Source of the DNA: Cyanophora paradoxa
Lineage: Eukaryota; Glaucocystophyceae; Cyanophorales; Cyanophoraceae
NCBI GenBank assembly: GCA_004431415.1
Contig: QPMI01000678.1
Location: forward strand, 1-55,249
Length of the DNA stretch: 55,249 nt
Reading direction: 5' to 3'
In this document: positions 52,691 through 55,249 of the stretch, in pieces
Numbering within the stretch: position 1 is the stretch's first letter
How the letters are laid out: every line of letters begins with the position of its first letter
Notes under the pieces: model-generated
The model's input: only the letters and a program-made list of their open reading frames with translations
Database searches by the model: none
Told to the model about the DNA's origin: nothing
Position numbers and translations under genes: made by a program

Positions 52691-53993
52691 CGGTTACGTT
52701 CGCCATGTCGGGGAGGGACTCCAGGATCGTCTCGACGATGATCTGCAGACTCTTCAACGCCCTGGGGGGTACGCGTGAGTTCCGGGATGCGGAGGGGGTG
52801 GAGGAGTGAGGGGGGTACGGGCGGACGCGATAGAGCGGAGGGTGCGGAAGGCGCGGAGGACGCGGAAGATGCGCATGATGCGGCCGCTAGAGAGGAAGGC
52901 GAGCTCTGCGCGGTGGGGGGCGCGGGCCGTGTCGGGAAGTGGAAAGAGGAAGAGGAAGGAAGGCAAAAAGGGGCCGCACGGGAGCCGAGGAGCTCGCCCA
53001 TGAGGGAGATAAAGACGAGAGCAAAGTCGAAGATGTTCCAGCCGACCTGTCCCCGAGTCAGTTCGACGCTGGGGGGCCGGCGGGCCGGGGAGGAAGGGGG
53101 GGGGGGGCAGCACCCGCCAGAAGGCGAAGAAGCCGTAGCCCCACTTGAGGGCGATCTCGAGGGTGAAGACGGTGAGGAAGATGCGGTCCAGCACGTCGAA
53201 TATCAGCTGCCCCTGCTTCGTCTGCGCCCCGCGCGTCGGAGAGAGGACCGCGTCGCGGCGGCCGGCGGCCGGCGGCGGGGCGGGCGGGCGGGCGCACGAG
53301 GGAGGTGTCGGTGGAGACACCGACCATGATGCTGGTCGCGAAGATGACCACGAGGATCGTGTTCGAGAAGACGCCCGAGGCCAGGAACTTGGCGAGCAGG
53401 TCCTGGCTCACGTAGTCCTCGAACTCTGCCGCCCCGCGCCCCGCGTGAGGAGGAAGGAAGAAGGAACGAACCGGAGAGAGCGCGCACCGTCATTCGCGTC
53501 GTGGTCCACGATCTCCATGAAGACCGGGTACTTGGGCTTGCCCGCGTCCTGCACCCGGTCCGCCATGAGCCGCGGGCGCGCTCTGCGTGGGCGGGGGGGC
53601 GCAGTGTCGCACCGCATTCGTCTTCTTCTCAAAGTGTAATCGGTTTGCGCCGCCTTCATGCCTCTTTGCCCGCACCGCTTCCTTCCTGCTCGGCGCCTAA
53701 GCGCTGCGGGACGAGCGGCGCACTCCGTAGGCGGGTCTCACCCGTGAAATGGAGCCTCTCTATTCAAGAAGATCTGCCGCGGTTCCAGCTGCTTCCCTAT
53801 CTTGAAGTTCGGCGGCAGGACAATACCAGGCTGCGAGGGGTTGTAAGGCGCGCCGCACGCAAGCTGGGAAGTTGCGGCCTACCGGTTTGATTCCCAGGTT
53901 TCCTATGTCATCGTTCACGCGTAGCTTGGCCGAGAGGGGACCCCGCTGGTCCACGATCTTCGCAAGCCAGTCTTCCTTTTTGCTGACCGCCAT
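50606..53993 (-). CDS. CATSPER: CatSper-like single-repeat voltage-gated cation channel
   Basis: A single six-helix voltage-gated repeat, spread over many short exons. S1 NTILVVIFATSIMVGVST (about 53370); S2 FLTVFTLEIALKWGYGFFAF (about 53170); S3 WNIFDFALVFISLMGEL (about 53030); S4 RIMRIFRVLRAFRTLRS, with six arginines every third position (about 52890); S5 LLLMIVYFIFAVISIDSF; pore FAAMTQDGWQVTYW (about 52320); S6 near IGVNILVGVLVTNL. TQDGW fits the CatSper T-x-D-x-W calcium-selective filter. After S6, ALENYYLVLMAMEENLGEYK and a coiled coil resemble CatSper3/4. A Ser/Ala/Pro-rich tail ends AAATRS at 50606. The likely start at 53993 (MAVSKKEDWLAKIVDQRG) splices in frame through two introns to MADRVQDAGKPK. 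The conservative start is 53566. Confidence 0.78.
52628..52689. repeat. TG dinucleotide run followed by G30 inside a channel intron
   Basis: On the plus strand, alternating GT (about 52631-52652) leads into G-runs and an uninterrupted G30 (52660-52689). It lies within the intron 52543-52697 of the minus-strand channel gene, where the transcript carries C30 and AC repeats. Confidence 0.85.
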
Positions 53994-54809
53994 CCCCGCA
54001 CGAGCGCGGGGGCCTGCAGTCGCAGGCGGATCTCCACTCGATCCGAAGCTGCCGAGCTGAATGCCGGGCGACCTAACGCTGCAGCGCTCTTAGCTGGACA
54101 AGCGCGGACGATCCGGTTGCGGTCGCTTCGCCCTTTTTCACGCGGGGGAGACAAATGCGCAGAGTCGCTGCAGCACAGCTTGGGCAGGGCGGGTCACGCA
54201 GCTAGGCGTGTTGGGCGGGTCAGGAGTCGGACTCAGGACAGAGGAGACCCGCGTGCTGGCTGCGGGTGGGGCTCTCCCTGGCAAACCCAGTGAACTACAA
54301 CTCGGAAGCGACGCGGACGGGCGGCTGAGGTCGGGCTGCCGGACGAAGAACTCCGTACCCCGTCGGTCGGCTGCACTGCCGCTCCAGTGCCGCTGCACGG
54401 CCGCTGCAGTGCCGCTGCACTGCCCCGCTGCAGGCCATTGCCAGGCCGCTGCCAGCCGCTGCCAGGCCGTAGCCATGCCAGCCTTTGCATGCCAGGCTGC
54501 CGCCAGGCCGATGACGGCGGCCCCAATGCAATTAGCTGCAGCTAATTGCAATGCATGCACACAGTGATGTGGGCGGTGGGTGAGCGGCTCGCTTGATGAA
54601 TCGGCGGCGCGCAGCGGCCGCGCGGGTCGCCGGATGGCGGCGCGGCTCGGCGGGCGGGGCAGAGCGTCAAGCGAGCGGGCCGCCAGACGATTCAAATTCT
54701 CAATCTTCGGACGATGGCGGACCGGGGCTCCGAGGCTCGCTGATCCGCGGGCGGAGCGCGCGCGTGCAGCGGTCGCGCGACGTCGACTCGCCGACGTCGG
54801 GCGGGGCGA
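53994..54809. other. gene-less region upstream of the channel gene
   Basis: No conserved coding sequence is recognised. Near 54360-54480 there are degenerate tandem copies of an approximately 11-bp GCCGCTGCAGT / GCCGCTGCCAG unit, followed by a perfect palindrome at 54527-54550. Open frames across the repeats are artefacts. Confidence 0.5.
54527..54550. repeat. perfect 24-bp palindrome
   Basis: The half-site TGCAATTAGCTG at 54527-54538 is followed directly by its reverse complement CAGCTAATTGCA to 54550. It stands out as AT-containing sequence within GC-rich repeats. A protein-binding site or cruciform-forming site is possible. Confidence 0.8.
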
Positions 54810-55249
54810 ATGAGCGGCGCGACTCGCCGGCGGCGGGCGGGTCAGGGCCGTGGCGGCGCGGCTCACCGGCCGCGGGCGGGGCGGAGGCGCGGCGGGCGGC
54901 GGCGCGGCTCGCCAGGCTGGACGGAGGCGGGTCGGGCGGCGGCGCGGCTCGCTGGGCAGGGCGGAGGCGCGGCGGGCGGCGGCGCGGCTCGCCGGGCGGG
55001 ACGGAGGCGCGACGGCGGCGGCGCGGCTCGTCGGCGGCGGCGGTGCGGAGGCGGGGCGGGCGGAGGCGCGGCTCGCTGGGCGCCGCGGGGCGGAGGCGCG
55101 GCGGGCGGCGGCGCGGCTCGCTGGGCAGGGCGGAGGCGCGGCGGGCGGCGGCGCGGCTCGCCAGGCTGGACGGAGGCGGGTCGGGCGGCGGCGCGGCTCG
55201 CTGGGCTGGACGGAGGCGCGGTCGGGCGGCGGCGCGGCTCGCCGGGCGG
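54810..55249. repeat. 40-bp GC-rich minisatellite running off the window
   Basis: The core GGCGCGGCTCGC recurs with starts at 54901, 54941, 54981, 55020, 55065, 55110, 55150, 55190 and 55231, a period of 39-45 bp. More diverged units precede it from about 54810. Units vary at a few positions (CCAGGCTGG, CTGGGCAGG, CCGGGCGGG). The array is open at the window end. Confidence 0.85.

Overview
The window is nuclear DNA from a flagellated unicellular eukaryote. Genes are broken by many short introns (about 45-160 nt). The families are eukaryotic: Mi-2/CHD remodeller, histone stem-loop-binding protein, IFT139, alpha-tubulin acetyltransferase, CatSper-type channel, WH1/CRIB and HMG-box proteins. Base composition is very GC-rich except for two intergenic islands. 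An intron-bearing lipid-A-disaccharide synthase (LpxB) gene and frequent GC-AG introns fit a photosynthetic protist. A haptophyte or another GC-rich secondary alga is my guess, not a demonstrated placement.

Layout. 1-6000 (minus): degenerate, frame-broken coding remnants of a gag/capsid-like mobile or virus-like element, with one CCHC zinc knuckle but no visible reverse transcriptase. 6000-12000: gene-poor, partly AT-rich, with inverted repeats, a MITE-like hairpin, a homopyrimidine tract, a 79-bp duplicated segment and a small ORF resembling the C-terminus of the next gene. 12091-13301 (minus): F-box protein. 13657-17456 (minus): CFAP221/PCDP1, a central-apparatus protein, divergent from 17758-23100 (plus): IFT139/TTC21. 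23704-25296 (plus): HMG-box protein. 26446-27685 (minus): WW-domain protein, divergent from 27997-29036 (plus): a WH1-CRIB protein. 29165-31586 (minus): unrecognised protein, divergent from 31942-40302 (plus): CHD3/4 (Mi-2)-type remodeller. 40438-42250 (minus): ATAT1. About 42581-43887 (plus): unrecognised multi-exon gene. 44205-46206 (minus): LpxB. 46621-48639 (minus): SLBP, divergent from 48858-50328 (plus): PLAC8-domain protein. 50606-53993 (minus): CatSper-like single-repeat voltage-gated channel. 54180-55249: GC-rich repeats, including a 40-bp minisatellite that runs off the window.

Four genes (CFAP221, IFT139, ATAT1, the CatSper-like channel) concern building, modifying or controlling a motile flagellum, and two of them share a head-to-head promoter of about 300 bp. 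Chromatin and histone-mRNA functions (CHD, SLBP, HMG-box) make up much of the rest. Exon boundaries were inferred by eye from reading frame, splice dinucleotides and family conservation. Gene extents are therefore more reliable than individual splice sites.
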